The translations under genes were made by a program, and so were the position numbers. A DNA stretch of 64,000 bases. Source: Pseudomonas batumici. Its GTDB lineage: Bacteria; Pseudomonadota; Gammaproteobacteria; Pseudomonadales; Pseudomonadaceae. Location: NCBI RefSeq assembly GCF_000820515.1, contig NZ_JXDG01000003.1:404113-468112 (forward strand). Direction: 5' to 3'. Shown here piece by piece: positions 17,572-27,024 of the stretch (its first letter is position 1; the number at the start of each line of letters is the position of its first letter). The notes under the pieces are model-generated. The model worked only from the letters and a program-made list of their open reading frames with translations. It ran no database searches and was not told the DNA's origin.

Positions 17572-17674
17572 AACGGGGCGCATTAAACGGGTTTTTCGAG
17601 GGGTCGTCAAGCACGATTTCAAAAAAAATTTAATTATTACCGTCGCTTACGACCCAAAGCTGTTCCAGCCGTGA

Positions 17675-17947
17675 TTATTCGGCCGGTGGAACGTAGCCTT
17701 CGGCCTTGGCGTATTCCTCGCCGGAAAAGAACTTGTCCATCTCGCCCTGGATGTATTTGCGGTCTTCGCTGTTCATCATGTTCAGGCGTTTTTCGTTGAT
17801 CAGCAGGGTCTGGTGCTTCAACCAGTCGCCCCAGGCTTTCTGCGAAACATGTTCGAAAATGTCCTGGCCCTTGGCACCCGGGTACGGAGGGCGATCGAGG
17901 CCTGGCAGTTCTTCGTGGTACTTGCGGCACATTACGGTGCGGGTCAT
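17675..17947 (-). CDS. yggX: Fe(2+)-trafficking / oxidative protection protein YggX
   Basis: 90 residues, full length. It begins [17 protein letters not shown] and shows [16 protein letters not shown], both characteristic of YggX. The family protects Fe-S proteins from oxidative damage and may handle labile iron; the conserved Cys7 is present. The start overlaps the end of mutY by 4 bases (ATGA), and MutY is itself a 4Fe-4S protein, a pairing conserved in gamma-proteobacteria. Confidence 0.95.
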   Translation of the reverse strand: MTRTVMCRKYHEELPGLDRPPYPGAKGQDIFEHVSQKAWGDWLKHQTLLINEKRLNMMNSEDRKYIQGEMDKFFSGEEYAKAEGYVPPAE

Positions 17948-19011
17948 GACGACTCTCCTGCATTCAAAACGTCGGCTGCCCGTTTGAGCAGCTTTTTCAC
18001 CGGGGCGGCAAGGCCCAGGCGCGGCGGGGTGGCGAGGTTATACCAGAGCCAGTCGGCCTCGGCCACGTGATGGGCACTCGCCTCGACCTGCACCAGCCAC
18101 GGCTCGATGGCCAGCTGGAAGTGGCTGAAGGTGTGGGTCAGGTTCGCCAGCGCCTGCTGCCGGCCCAGTTCCAGCGAGTGCTGCAACGCCAGGTGCGGCA
18201 GGTCGTCGAGGTCATCCAGTTCCGGCAGGCTCCACAAGCCGCCCCAGAGGCCGCTGGAGGGGCGACGGTAAAGCAGGATGGCGCCGTCGCGGTTGGCGAG
18301 CAACGGCATCAAGGTGCGCTTTTGCGGCACGCTCTTGCGCGGCTTGGGAATCGGGTAGCGGGTCTCCAGGCCGAGCAGGTGCGCTTCGCAGCCGGTTTTC
18401 AGCGGGCAGAGCAGGCAACTGGGCTTGCTGCGGGTGCACAAGGTGGCGCCCAGGTCCATCATCGCCTGGGTGTAGTGGTTCACCCGGGCATGGGGGGTGA
18501 AGCGCTCGGCGTTGGCCCAGAGCTGCTTGGCCACCTTCGGTTCGCCCGGGTAGCCCTCCTGGGCCGTGTAGCGCGCCAGCACGCGCTTGACGTTGCCGTC
18601 GAGGATCGCCGCGCGCAGGCCCATGCTGATACTGGCGATGGCGCCGGCGGTGGACAGGCCGATGCCCGGCAGTTCGGTGAGCTTCTCGACGTCGCGGGGG
18701 AATTCGCCGCCATGCTCGGCAACGATGATCTTCGCGGTTTTCTGCAGGTTGCGCGCCCGGGTGTAGTAGCCCAGGCCGGTCCACAGGTGCAGCACTTCAT
18801 CCTCCGGTGCGGCGGCCAGGGCCTCGACCGTCGGCAGCGAGGCCATGAAGCGGTCGAAGTAGTTCAGCACGGTGCTGACCTGGGTCTGCTGCAACATGAT
18901 CTCCGACACCCACACCCGATACGGTGTGATGCCCTGTTGCCAGGGCAGGTCGTGGCGGCCGTGGCGGTCGTACCAATCCAGCACGGCGCTGGAAAACTGC
19001 TCGGCTCTCAT
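17944..19011 (-). CDS. mutY: A/G-specific adenine DNA glycosylase MutY
   Basis: 355 residues. It removes adenine mispaired with 8-oxoguanine. The HhH-GPD domain holds [12 protein letters not shown] with the catalytic Glu, and [16 protein letters not shown] with the hairpin and following Asp region. The 4Fe-4S cluster Cys set is seen in [17 protein letters not shown], and a C-terminal NUDIX-like domain ([17 protein letters not shown]) recognises 8-oxoG. Its start overlaps the end of the AsmA gene by 4 bases, so asmA-mutY-yggX is one operon. Confidence 0.97.
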   Translation of the reverse strand: MRAEQFSSAVLDWYDRHGRHDLPWQQGITPYRVWVSEIMLQQTQVSTVLNYFDRFMASLPTVEALAAAPEDEVLHLWTGLGYYTRARNLQKTAKIIVAEHGGEFPRDVEKLTELPGIGLSTAGAIASISMGLRAAILDGNVKRVLARYTAQEGYPGEPKVAKQLWANAERFTPHARVNHYTQAMMDLGATLCTRSKPSCLLCPLKTGCEAHLLGLETRYPIPKPRKSVPQKRTLMPLLANRDGAILLYRRPSSGLWGGLWSLPELDDLDDLPHLALQHSLELGRQQALANLTHTFSHFQLAIEPWLVQVEASAHHVAEADWLWYNLATPPRLGLAAPVKKLLKRAADVLNAGESS

Positions 19012-21230
19012 CGTTTGAACAGCCCCTTGAGTGCGTCTTTGAGTTCGGGACTGACCTTGTCGCCGAGCTTCTCTTCAAGTTTGTCGCTCAGCTTGTTGCC
19101 GGCCAGGTGCGAGGCCACCTGGCCGAGGCGGTCCTTGTCGATACGACAGGCCTTGGCGCCCAGCTCCAGCGGGCCACGGCAGCGCAGCGGCCATTCGATC
19201 CCGGCGAAGCGTTCGTTGACCTGGCAGGCCGGGTCCGGCATGTCGCTCTTGTCGCCTTCGACGACGATGCCGATGCGATAGTCCATGCCCAGCACGCGCA
19301 GGTCGATATCGCCGTTGCCATTGACGCTCAGACCCGGGATACGGACTTTCAGGTCCGGGTTGCTGGCCACGCCGTTGTGCAGGCTCAGGCTGCCCTTGAG
19401 CTCCTGGAACGGGGTGTCCTTGCCGCGCGGTTCGCTGCTCAGGGTCTTGCGGTTGAGGGTGGCGATGCCGGTGCACAGTTGCTGTTCGAGGTTGGCATTG
19501 AGCAGCACGCCGTCGTTGAGGGCGAAGCTGGCGCTGCCGTTGAGGCTGTCGACCAGGGCCTTCTGGCTGTTGCCGGTGCTGGTGATGTCGCTGCCGAGGG
19601 TCAGCGACCCCTTGACCGGCGGCTTCTGTCCCTGGGCTTGCAGGATGCGTTCGACCGGCACCCGGTTCAGCCGCGTTTGCAGGCTCAGGTGCGGTACGTC
19701 AGGGCGCACGTCGAGGCTGCCCTTGGCGCTGAAGCTGCCGCTGTAGAGTTCGCCGCGCAGCTCGTTCAGGGTCAGCATGCCTCCTTGGCCGGTGACCTTG
19801 AGGGCGGCGTTGTCGATCGGCAGCTTCTTCAGGGTCAGCTGGTTGAAGCCGAGCTCGGCGTCCACGTCCAGGCTGCGCAGGCGTTCGATGGGCAGCAGCT
19901 TGTCGTTGCTCCAGGCGCCGCGGGTCGGCGATTCCGGCAGTGGCGAGTTACTGGCGATGGCGTTGGCTTCGCTGCTCAGCACTTCGGCCTGGCGGACTTT
20001 CGAGGCGCTGTCGGCGTCGGCCGATTTCGCCGGCAGGTAGCGATCGGCGTCGAACGTGTCGCCCTTGAGTTGAACGCGCAGGGATTGCTTGGCGAAGTCC
20101 TCGACGGCGACGCGGCCGCTGAAGTTGCTGTCGTCGAGTTTCAGGTTGAGGTCGTCCAGCGCCAGGCTGGTGGGCGTGCCGGTGAGGCGGGTGACCAGCT
20201 CGACCTTGCTCAGGCTGCCGTCGGCCACGGACGGCAGGGGCTGGCCGATGCTGTCGAGAAACTTCATCAGGTCCAGCTGGGCAATCGACAGCATGCCGTT
20301 GAGTTGCGGGGTCTTGTTCAGGTCGTTGACCTTCAGCTCGCCGAGTGCGCGCAGCTGGTTGGCCGACAATTTCAGGCCGGTCCACTCGGCGACGTTCGCC
20401 GCCATGTCCACCAGCAACTGGCCCTGGGCGGAGAAGGTCAGCGACTTGCCTTGCAGCGGATCGCCCGACAGTTCGCCCGAGAAACGCATGTCTTCGAACT
20501 GGTAGCGCTTGAGCGCGCGGTCGAAGCGCAGGTTGCCGTTGAGCTCGGTGCGGGCGCGCAGGACCGGCTGGTTGGTGCCGAAGAAGGCAGTGAATTTGAC
20601 CGGGATTTCCTTGCCGTCATGCACCGCGCCGGTGCTCAGCTGGATGCTTTCCGAAGTGATCTGGCGGCCGGTCTTTTCATCGTTGAATTCGATCCGGGCG
20701 TTGTTGACGGTCAGGCTGTCGATGTCCAGGCGGATCGGCTGCGATGGCTTTTCTTCCTCGGCGGCACTGGTCGGCTCGGCGCGCTTGTCGGTCTGCGCGG
20801 TCACGCTGGCGGGCACCGCGCTAGGGGCCGGGTGGCCGATGTCCTGCCAGTTGCCGTGGCCGTCCTTGTCGCGGTTGAGCCGCAGGTTCAGGCCTTCGAC
20901 GCGGACATCGCTCATCTGCACTTCGCGACGCAGCAGCGGCAGTACGCGCACGGACAGGCCGAGCATCTGCAGGTCGGCAAACGGCTGGGTCGGGGTGGTC
21001 AGGGTCGCCACGCTGGCATCGTGCAGTTCCAGGCCCAGCCAGGGGAAAAGGCTCCAGCCGATGTCGCCATTGAGGGTCAGCTCAATGTGGGCCTTGTCGC
21101 GGGCTATCTGGCGAATCTCGTCCTTGTAGTCGTTGGGATTGAACAGGTGGGTCAGGGCAAAGCCTGCTGCCACGATGATCAGCAACAACCCGAGAAGCCC
21201 CAGACCCAGGATTTTGCCGAATGCTTTCAT
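19008..21230 (-). CDS. AsmA family envelope protein
   Basis: 740 residues. An N-terminal membrane anchor at about residues 5-27 is followed by the typical FNPNDYKDEI. The long periplasmic body has the family's repeated beta pattern and the C-terminal AsmA core (SLTLGSDITSTGNSQKALVDSLNGSASFAL). AsmA-like proteins are thought to shape outer-membrane lipid or protein composition, probably as bridge-like lipid transporters. It is the first gene of the asmA-mutY-yggX operon. A Lys/Pro-rich stretch near 145-170 is a likely linker. Confidence 0.9.
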   Translation of the reverse strand: MKAFGKILGLGLLGLLLIIVAAGFALTHLFNPNDYKDEIRQIARDKAHIELTLNGDIGWSLFPWLGLELHDASVATLTTPTQPFADLQMLGLSVRVLPLLRREVQMSDVRVEGLNLRLNRDKDGHGNWQDIGHPAPSAVPASVTAQTDKRAEPTSAAEEEKPSQPIRLDIDSLTVNNARIEFNDEKTGRQITSESIQLSTGAVHDGKEIPVKFTAFFGTNQPVLRARTELNGNLRFDRALKRYQFEDMRFSGELSGDPLQGKSLTFSAQGQLLVDMAANVAEWTGLKLSANQLRALGELKVNDLNKTPQLNGMLSIAQLDLMKFLDSIGQPLPSVADGSLSKVELVTRLTGTPTSLALDDLNLKLDDSNFSGRVAVEDFAKQSLRVQLKGDTFDADRYLPAKSADADSASKVRQAEVLSSEANAIASNSPLPESPTRGAWSNDKLLPIERLRSLDVDAELGFNQLTLKKLPIDNAALKVTGQGGMLTLNELRGELYSGSFSAKGSLDVRPDVPHLSLQTRLNRVPVERILQAQGQKPPVKGSLTLGSDITSTGNSQKALVDSLNGSASFALNDGVLLNANLEQQLCTGIATLNRKTLSSEPRGKDTPFQELKGSLSLHNGVASNPDLKVRIPGLSVNGNGDIDLRVLGMDYRIGIVVEGDKSDMPDPACQVNERFAGIEWPLRCRGPLELGAKACRIDKDRLGQVASHLAGNKLSDKLEEKLGDKVSPELKDALKGLFKR

Positions 21231-21313
21231 GGGCGAGTCCTTGCAGTCAGTGGAATTTGAATTTAGCCCGCGAGTATAGCGTCACGGGGCTGGCGGCAGG
21301 GCGCAGATACTCC

Positions 21314-21712
21314 CTAGAGCGGGTCCAGGGCAATCCGCAGCTTGGCCGCCAGCGCCTGGGCCTCGAGATGCCCGGCGGGCGCCTGGAGGCGCAGTTCCGC
21401 TCCTGACAGTCTGGCCATTCGTGAGGCTTCTGCCACCAGTCGTTCGGCTACCCCACGGCGTCTGGTGACTTTTCTGACGCAAAGTTGGGATAAAAGCCAG
21501 AAGTCCGCGCGCCGTTCCAGGCGCGCCGCGCCCAGCAGGCGGTCATTGAAGCGTCCGGCGATCAGGCTGCCGTCGGCCAGGGCGGTTTCGATCAGTTGCT
21601 GGCCGTCGGCTTGCGGCGCGAAGAGCCAGGGCGGGGCATCCTGGTAGATCTTCTGCAGGTCCTGCTGGTCCTGGTAGGTGGCTTCGGTGAGGGATTCGAC
21701 AACGATGGGCAT
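21314..21712 (-). CDS. panZ: PanZ/PanM-like acetyl-CoA sensor (GNAT fold)
   Basis: 132 residues with a GNAT-type core. The segments DQQDLQKIY, AGRFNDRLLGAARL and LCVRKVTRRRGVAERL match E. coli PanZ (PanM), which binds acetyl-CoA and promotes maturation and feedback control of aspartate decarboxylase PanD. panD is not in the window. It could still be an ordinary acetyltransferase, but the VTRRRGV acetyl-CoA loop and the DLQKI segment favour PanZ. It is transcribed alone, upstream of asmA on the same strand. Confidence 0.75.
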   Translation of the reverse strand: MPIVVESLTEATYQDQQDLQKIYQDAPPWLFAPQADGQQLIETALADGSLIAGRFNDRLLGAARLERRADFWLLSQLCVRKVTRRRGVAERLVAEASRMARLSGAELRLQAPAGHLEAQALAAKLRIALDPL

Positions 21713-21961
21713 AAATTCCTCGAGTGTCCGGTGTAGGAGCAGGGGGGGGCGTTAAAAACAGCGCAGTTGCACGACATAAAAACCGTATCAGTCTGGTTGT
21801 CCTGTCATATGTAGATGGTAACCTTTCTCGGTTCGCCAGTTCTTCTGCGGCTTATTGTCGCGTAAACAGCGTCACTCGATAACACGACCATGCCTGCGTG
21901 CACCAAGGTCGGGAGTGAGGTGTGGTCGGCGGACCATCATTCCAATGGGGGAGACACTTCA

Positions 21962-23623
21962 ATGAGCATCAGCACCACGGCGGACACTTATGCCGCCGAT
22001 CCTGCGTTCCTGTCAAAGGAACGCATCATCGCCAAGCCCGGTTTCAATCGTTGGCTGGTTCCACCGGCCGCCCTGGCCATCCACCTGTGCATCGGCATGG
22101 CCTACGGCTTCTCGGTGTTCTGGTTGCCGCTGTCCAAGGCACTGGGGATCACCGCGCCGGTCGCTTGTGCGCCGGACATGAGCTTTATCGCCCAGGTGTT
22201 CTCGTCGCAGTGTGATTGGCCGATCTCCATGCTCGGCTGGATCTACACCCTGTTCTTCATCTTCCTCGGTTGCTCGGCCGCGATCTGGGGTGGCTGGCTG
22301 GAACATGCCGGTCCGCGCAAGGCCGGTGTGGTGTCCGCGCTGTGCTGGTGTGGCGGCCTGCTGATTTCGGCGTTGGGGATCCATACCCACCAGATCTGGC
22401 TGATGTGGATCGGCTCCGGGGTGATCGGCGGTATCGGCCTGGGCCTGGGCTATATCTCGCCTGTTTCGACCCTGATCAAGTGGTTCCCGGACAAGCGCGG
22501 CATGGCCACCGGCATGGCGATCATGGGCTTCGGTGGCGGGGCGATGGTCGGTGCGCCGCTGGCGGCGGCGCTGATGGGGCATTTCGCCTCGCCCACCGGT
22601 GTCGGCGTGTGGCAGAGCTTCGTGGTGATGGCGGTGATCTACTTCATCTTCATGATCGGCGGCGCGCTGTCGTACCGCGTGCCGCCGACCGGCTGGAAGC
22701 CCGAGGGCTGGACCGCGCCGGCGAAGAAGGCCGGCAACGCGATGATCACCCATCGTCACGTGCATGTGAACGTGGCGTGGAAGACCCCGCAGTTCCGCCT
22801 GGTGTGGCTGGTGCTGTGCCTGAACGTGTCCGCCGGTATCGGCATCCTCGGCATGGCCTCGCCGCTGTTGCAGGAAGTCTTCGCCGGTCAGTTGCTCGGC
22901 AACGGCCTGACCTTCAGCCAACTGAACGCCGCGCAATTGGGCCAGATCGCGGCGATCGCGGCCGGCTTCACCGGTTTGCTCAGCCTGTTCAACATCGGCG
23001 GTCGGTTTTTCTGGGCCTCGTTCTCGGACTATATCGGCCGCAAGGCGACCTACTTCGTGTTCTTCGCCCTGGGCTTCGCGCTCTATGCGTCGGTGCCGAG
23101 CCTGGGTCACCTGGGCAGCGTGGCGCTGTTCGTGGCGGCGTTCTGCGTGGTCCTGTCGATGTACGGCGGTGGCTTCGCCACGGTGCCGGCCTACCTGGCG
23201 GACCTGTTCGGCACGCAGATGGTCGGCGCGATCCACGGTCGCCTGCTGACCGCCTGGGCGGCCGCCGGGGTGCTGGGGCCGGTGCTGGTGAACTACCTTC
23301 GGGAATACCAACTGAGCATCGGCGTCGAGCGCGCCGCGGCTTACGACATCACCTTGTACATCCTCGCCGGGCTGCTGGTGCTGGGGTTCATCTGCAACCT
23401 GCTGGTGCGTCCGGTGGCCGACAAGTACTTCATGACCGAGGCCGAACTGGCTGCCGAACAGGCGCTGGGTCATGACAAGGGCGCCGACAGCCGCACCGTG
23501 CTGGAGTGGAAAGCCGCGCCGGGCAGCAAGCCGTTGGCGGTTGCCGCCTGGCTGGTGGTTGGCATTCCGCTGGCGTGGGGCGTGTGGGTCACGTTGCAGA
23601 AGACTGCGGTGCTGTTCCACTAA
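21962..23623 (+). CDS. OFA-type MFS transporter (oxalate/formate antiporter family)
   Basis: 553 residues, 12 predicted helices. It starts at ATG 21962 (MSISTTADTY), preceded by GGGGGAGA; longer starts upstream lack this site. The signature GMAYGFSVFWLPLSKALGI and the loop EHAGPRKAGVVSALCW identify the oxalate/formate-antiporter branch, related to monocarboxylate carriers. A loop insertion containing three Cys (CAPDMSF..SSQCDW) lies after helix 1, and a 60-residue tail makes it longer than typical 420-residue members. Likely substrates are small monocarboxylates. It is monocistronic and ends at a REP pair. Confidence 0.85.
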   Translation: MSISTTADTYAADPAFLSKERIIAKPGFNRWLVPPAALAIHLCIGMAYGFSVFWLPLSKALGITAPVACAPDMSFIAQVFSSQCDWPISMLGWIYTLFFIFLGCSAAIWGGWLEHAGPRKAGVVSALCWCGGLLISALGIHTHQIWLMWIGSGVIGGIGLGLGYISPVSTLIKWFPDKRGMATGMAIMGFGGGAMVGAPLAAALMGHFASPTGVGVWQSFVVMAVIYFIFMIGGALSYRVPPTGWKPEGWTAPAKKAGNAMITHRHVHVNVAWKTPQFRLVWLVLCLNVSAGIGILGMASPLLQEVFAGQLLGNGLTFSQLNAAQLGQIAAIAAGFTGLLSLFNIGGRFFWASFSDYIGRKATYFVFFALGFALYASVPSLGHLGSVALFVAAFCVVLSMYGGGFATVPAYLADLFGTQMVGAIHGRLLTAWAAAGVLGPVLVNYLREYQLSIGVERAAAYDITLYILAGLLVLGFICNLLVRPVADKYFMTEAELAAEQALGHDKGADSRTVLEWKAAPGSKPLAVAAWLVVGIPLAWGVWVTLQKTAVLFH

Positions 23624-23630
23624 TCACCAC

Positions 23631-23718
23631 GTAGGAGCCGGCTTGCTGGCGATGGCGATTCGACAACCGACATCTTCGTCGCCTGATACACCGCCATCGC
23701 CAGCAAGCCGGCTCCTAC
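23631..23718. repeat. REP inverted pair, perfect 27-bp arms
   Basis: The arms at 23631-23657 and 23692-23718 are exact reverse complements. They begin 8 bases after the MFS stop codon. Confidence 0.95.
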
Positions 23719-23858
23719 AAGGGTGGGCGCAGTGTCAAGGCATTGCAATTCTCCTCGTACAGCGTTTCTGCTTGTACTGACAGGTATATCCCCGACACCC
23801 CCGGATTCAGCCCGTCCGGGAGTTCACCTTGTGTGTTTCTGTTTGCCGTCCGCGCCCC

Positions 23859-23864
23859 TATAAT
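23859..23864 (+). promoter_or_regulatory. -10 element TATAAT of the hisB operon
   Basis: A perfect sigma70 -10 hexamer lies 39 bases before the hisB ATG in a short AT-rich stretch. The -35 is weak (near 23836). No his leader-peptide run of His codons is seen, so attenuation is unlikely. Confidence 0.5.
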
Positions 23865-23902
23865 GATTGCCTTTTTCGCCCAATGATTTTGCGGAGCTGG
23901 TG

Positions 23903-24496
23903 ATGGCCGAACGTAAGGCGTCCGTCGAGCGCGACACTCTGGAAACCCAGATCAAAGCCTCGATCAACCTGGATGGCACCGGAAAGGCCCGATTCGATAT
24001 CGGTGTGCCTTTTCTTGAACACATGCTCGACCAGATCGCCCGTCACGGGTTGATCGACCTGGATATCGAGTGCAAGGGCGACCTGCATATCGACGATCAC
24101 CACACCGTGGAAGACGTCGGTATCACCGTCGGCCAGGCCTTCGCCAAGGCCATTGGCGACAAGAAAGGCATCCGTCGCTACGGCCACGCCTATGTCCCGC
24201 TGGACGAAGCGCTGTCGCGGGTGGTCATCGACTTCTCCGGCCGTCCCGGCCTGCAGATGCACGTGCCCTACACCCGTGCCACCGTGGGCGGCTTCGACGT
24301 CGACCTGTTCCAGGAATTCTTCCAGGGCTTCGTCAACCACGCGCTGGTCAGCCTGCACATCGACAACCTGCGTGGCAGCAACACCCACCACCAGATCGAA
24401 ACCGTGTTCAAGGCCTTCGGTCGCGCCCTGCGCATGGCCGTTGAGCTCGATGAGCGCATGGCCGGGCAAATGCCATCGACCAAGGGCGTGCTCTGA
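23903..24496 (+). CDS. hisB: Imidazoleglycerol-phosphate dehydratase HisB
   Basis: 197 residues, the monofunctional size. It carries out the sixth step of histidine synthesis, converting imidazole-glycerol phosphate to imidazole-acetol phosphate with Mn. The His-rich metal motifs [24 protein letters not shown] and [22 protein letters not shown] are intact. ATG 23903 ([15 protein letters not shown]) is chosen because the longer frame lacks a ribosome site and includes the promoter. The stop overlaps the start of hisH (TGATG). Confidence 0.97.
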   Translation: MAERKASVERDTLETQIKASINLDGTGKARFDIGVPFLEHMLDQIARHGLIDLDIECKGDLHIDDHHTVEDVGITVGQAFAKAIGDKKGIRRYGHAYVPLDEALSRVVIDFSGRPGLQMHVPYTRATVGGFDVDLFQEFFQGFVNHALVSLHIDNLRGSNTHHQIETVFKAFGRALRMAVELDERMAGQMPSTKGVL

Positions 24497-25134
24497 TGCA
24501 GACGGTTGCGGTTATCGACTACGGCATGGGCAACCTGCACTCGGTGGCCAAGGCCCTCGAACACGTCGGCGCCGGCAAGGTGCTGATCACCAGCGATGCC
24601 ACCGTGATTCGCGAAGCCGACCGGGTGGTGTTCCCCGGCGTCGGCGCGATTCGCGACTGCATGGCCGAGATTCGGCGCCTGGGCTTCGATGCGCTGGCGC
24701 GTGAGGTGAGCCAGGATCGCCCCTTCCTTGGCATCTGCGTCGGTATGCAAGCCTTGCTCGACCGTAGCGAAGAGAATGGCGGCGTCGACTGCATCGGCCT
24801 GTTTCCCGGCCAGGTGAAGCTGTTCGCCAAGGACCAGCACGAGGACGGCGAGCACCTGAAAGTCCCGCACATGGGCTGGAACGAAGTGAAGCAGGCGGTG
24901 GATCACCCCCTGTGGCACAACATTCCGGACCTGGCGCGTTTCTACTTCGTGCACAGCTACTACATCGCCGCCGGCAATCCGCGGCAGGTGGTGGGCAGCG
25001 GCCACTACGGCGTCGACTTCGCCGCGGCGCTGGCCGAAGGCTCGCGTTTCGCCGTGCAGTTCCACCCGGAGAAAAGCCATACCCACGGCCTGCAATTGCT
25101 GCAGAACTTCGCCGCCTGGGACGGGCGCTGGTAA
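24496..25134 (+). CDS. hisH: Imidazole glycerol phosphate synthase glutaminase HisH
   Basis: 212 residues. Class I glutamine amidotransferase subunit that feeds ammonia to HisF. The oxyanion strand [11 protein letters not shown], nucleophile Cys in [10 protein letters not shown], and His-Pro-Glu in [12 protein letters not shown] are present. It is translationally coupled to hisB and followed with no gap by a DUF2164 gene. Confidence 0.97.
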   Translation: MQTVAVIDYGMGNLHSVAKALEHVGAGKVLITSDATVIREADRVVFPGVGAIRDCMAEIRRLGFDALAREVSQDRPFLGICVGMQALLDRSEENGGVDCIGLFPGQVKLFAKDQHEDGEHLKVPHMGWNEVKQAVDHPLWHNIPDLARFYFVHSYYIAAGNPRQVVGSGHYGVDFAAALAEGSRFAVQFHPEKSHTHGLQLLQNFAAWDGRW

Positions 25135-25392
25135 ATGGCCGTCAAACAGAAGCCGCCGATCCTGACCCTCACTCCCGAACAGGAGAGCGAGGCCAATCAC
25201 AAGATCAAGCGCTTCATGGAGGATCGCTTCGAACTGAACCTGGGTTCGTTCGAAGCGGCTGAAATCCTCGACCTGTTTACCCGTGAAATTGCTCCACACT
25301 ATTACAACAGGGCGATTTTCGATGTGCAGACGCACCTTAAAGAAAGGTTCGAGAGCATCGAAAGCGACTTGTGGGCGCTCGAGAAACACTGA
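25135..25392 (+). CDS. DUF2164 family protein
   Basis: 85 residues beginning MAVKQKPPILTLTPEQ. The DUF2164 pattern is clear: IKRFMEDRFELNLGSFEAAEILDLF, then PHYYNRAIFDVQ. Its ATG directly follows the hisH stop (TAAATG), so it is co-translated in the his operon. Function is unknown; the family is small, soluble and mostly helical. A link to the HisF/HisH complex would be speculation from position. Confidence 0.9.
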   Translation: MAVKQKPPILTLTPEQESEANHKIKRFMEDRFELNLGSFEAAEILDLFTREIAPHYYNRAIFDVQTHLKERFESIESDLWALEKH

Positions 25393-25433
25393 TTTCCGAG
25401 CGAAGCTGAAAAAACGACTCTAAGGTTTGCCAG

Positions 25434-26171
25434 ATGCTGATTATCCCCGCTATCGATCTCAAGGACGGTGCCTGCGTCCGTCTGCGTCAGGGCCGCATGG
25501 AAGATTCCACGGTGTTCTCCGATGACCCGGTGAGCATGGCTGCCAAGTGGGTGGAGGGCGGCTGCCGCCGTCTGCATCTGGTCGACCTGAACGGCGCCTT
25601 TGAAGGCCAGCCGGTCAACGGTGAGGTGGTCACTGCCATCGCCAAGCGTTATCCGAACCTGCCGATCCAGATCGGCGGTGGCATCCGTTCGCTGGAAACC
25701 ATCGAGCACTACGTGAAAGCCGGCGTAAGCTACGTGATCATCGGCACCAAGGCGGTCAAGGAGCCCGAGTTCGTCGCCGAGGCCTGCCGTGCGTTCCCCG
25801 GCAAGGTGATTGTCGGCCTGGACGCCAAGGACGGTTTCGTCGCCACCGACGGCTGGGCCGAAGTCAGCTCGGTGCAGGTGATCGACCTGGCCAAGCGCTT
25901 CGAAGCCGACGGCGTGTCCGCCATCGTCTACACCGATATCGCCAAGGACGGGATGATGCAGGGCTGCAACGTGCCCTTCACCGCCGCCCTGGCCGCGGCG
26001 ACGAAGATCCCGGTGATCGCTTCCGGCGGCATCCACAACCTGGGCGACATCAAGGCCCTGCTGGACGCCAAGGCGCCGGGGATCATCGGTGCCATCACCG
26101 GTCGCGCGATCTACGAAGGCACCCTCGATGTCGCCGAGGCGCAAGCCTTCTGCGATTCGTACAAAGGCTGA
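25434..26171 (+). CDS. hisA: ProFAR isomerase HisA
   Basis: 245 residues forming a beta/alpha barrel that isomerises the ribose of N'-phosphoribosyl-formimino-AICAR phosphate. It starts [20 protein letters not shown] with the catalytic Asp8. The second-half catalytic Asp sits in [14 protein letters not shown], and the phosphate loops IGGGIRS and ASGGIHN are present. It is separated from hisF by 9 bases. Confidence 0.98.
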   Translation: MLIIPAIDLKDGACVRLRQGRMEDSTVFSDDPVSMAAKWVEGGCRRLHLVDLNGAFEGQPVNGEVVTAIAKRYPNLPIQIGGGIRSLETIEHYVKAGVSYVIIGTKAVKEPEFVAEACRAFPGKVIVGLDAKDGFVATDGWAEVSSVQVIDLAKRFEADGVSAIVYTDIAKDGMMQGCNVPFTAALAAATKIPVIASGGIHNLGDIKALLDAKAPGIIGAITGRAIYEGTLDVAEAQAFCDSYKG

Positions 26172-26180
26172 GGACTCACC

Positions 26181-26951
26181 ATGGCGCTGGCCAAACGCAT
26201 CATCCCTTGCCTGGACGTCGACAACGGTCGCGTGGTCAAGGGCGTCAAGTTCGAGAACATCCGCGATGCCGGTGATCCGGTGGAAATCGCCCGGCGCTAC
26301 GACGAGCAGGGCGCGGACGAGATCACCTTTCTCGACATCACCGCCAGCGTCGACGGCCGTGACACCACGCTGCACACCGTCGAGCGCATGGCCAGCCAGG
26401 TGTTCATCCCGCTGACGGTCGGCGGCGGCGTGCGCACCGTGCAGGACATCCGCAACCTGCTCAATGCCGGTGCCGACAAGGTCTCGATCAATACGGCGGC
26501 GGTGTTCAACCCCGAGTTCGTCGGCGAAGCGGCCGAGCATTTCGGTTCGCAGTGCATCGTCGTCGCCATCGATGCGAAGAAGGTCTCGCTGCCGGGCGAA
26601 ACCCCGCGCTGGGAGATTTTCACCCACGGCGGCCGCAAGCCCACCGGGCTCGACGCGGTGGAGTGGGCGAAGAAGATGGAAGGCCTGGGCGCCGGTGAGA
26701 TCCTGCTCACCAGCATGGACCAGGACGGCATGAAAAACGGCTTCGACCTCGGCGTGACCCGCGCCATCAGCGATGCCTTGGGCATCCCGGTGATCGCCTC
26801 GGGCGGCGTCGGCAACCTCCAGCACCTGGCCGACGGGATTCTCGAAGGCCACGCCAGCGCGGTGCTGGCGGCGAGCATCTTCCACTTCGGCGAATACACG
26901 GTGCCTGAAGCCAAGGCCTACATGGCTCAACGCGGCATCGTGGTCCGCTAG
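26181..26951 (+). CDS. hisF: Imidazole glycerol phosphate synthase cyclase HisF
   Basis: 256 residues, a barrel paralogous to HisA. It begins [21 protein letters not shown] with catalytic Asp12; the second Asp lies in [13 protein letters not shown]. Phosphate loops VGGGVRT and ASGGVGN are intact. It cyclises PRFAR with ammonia from HisH, yielding IGP for HisB and AICAR for purine synthesis. It is the last his gene in this run. Confidence 0.98.
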   Translation: MALAKRIIPCLDVDNGRVVKGVKFENIRDAGDPVEIARRYDEQGADEITFLDITASVDGRDTTLHTVERMASQVFIPLTVGGGVRTVQDIRNLLNAGADKVSINTAAVFNPEFVGEAAEHFGSQCIVVAIDAKKVSLPGETPRWEIFTHGGRKPTGLDAVEWAKKMEGLGAGEILLTSMDQDGMKNGFDLGVTRAISDALGIPVIASGGVGNLQHLADGILEGHASAVLAASIFHFGEYTVPEAKAYMAQRGIVVR

Positions 26952-27024
26952 GCAGTACAGGCCACTGGACAGCATGGCGAGCCCGGGTCACGCTTGGGCA
27001 CGCCATGGATTTCGGTAGTACAGC

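Noticed and set aside
19107..21260. 717-codon plus-strand open frame opposite asmA
   Set aside because: Shadow of the AsmA gene with no family similarity and an unnatural composition.
21731..21752. Truncated REP start followed by a G-run (GTAGGAGCAGGGGGGGG)
   Set aside because: Only 11 bases match the REP core with no facing copy, so it was not listed as a repeat.
22013..23620. 535-codon minus-strand open frame opposite the MFS gene
   Set aside because: High-GC shadow frame rich in His, Arg and Gln; the opposite strand encodes a clear 12-helix transporter.
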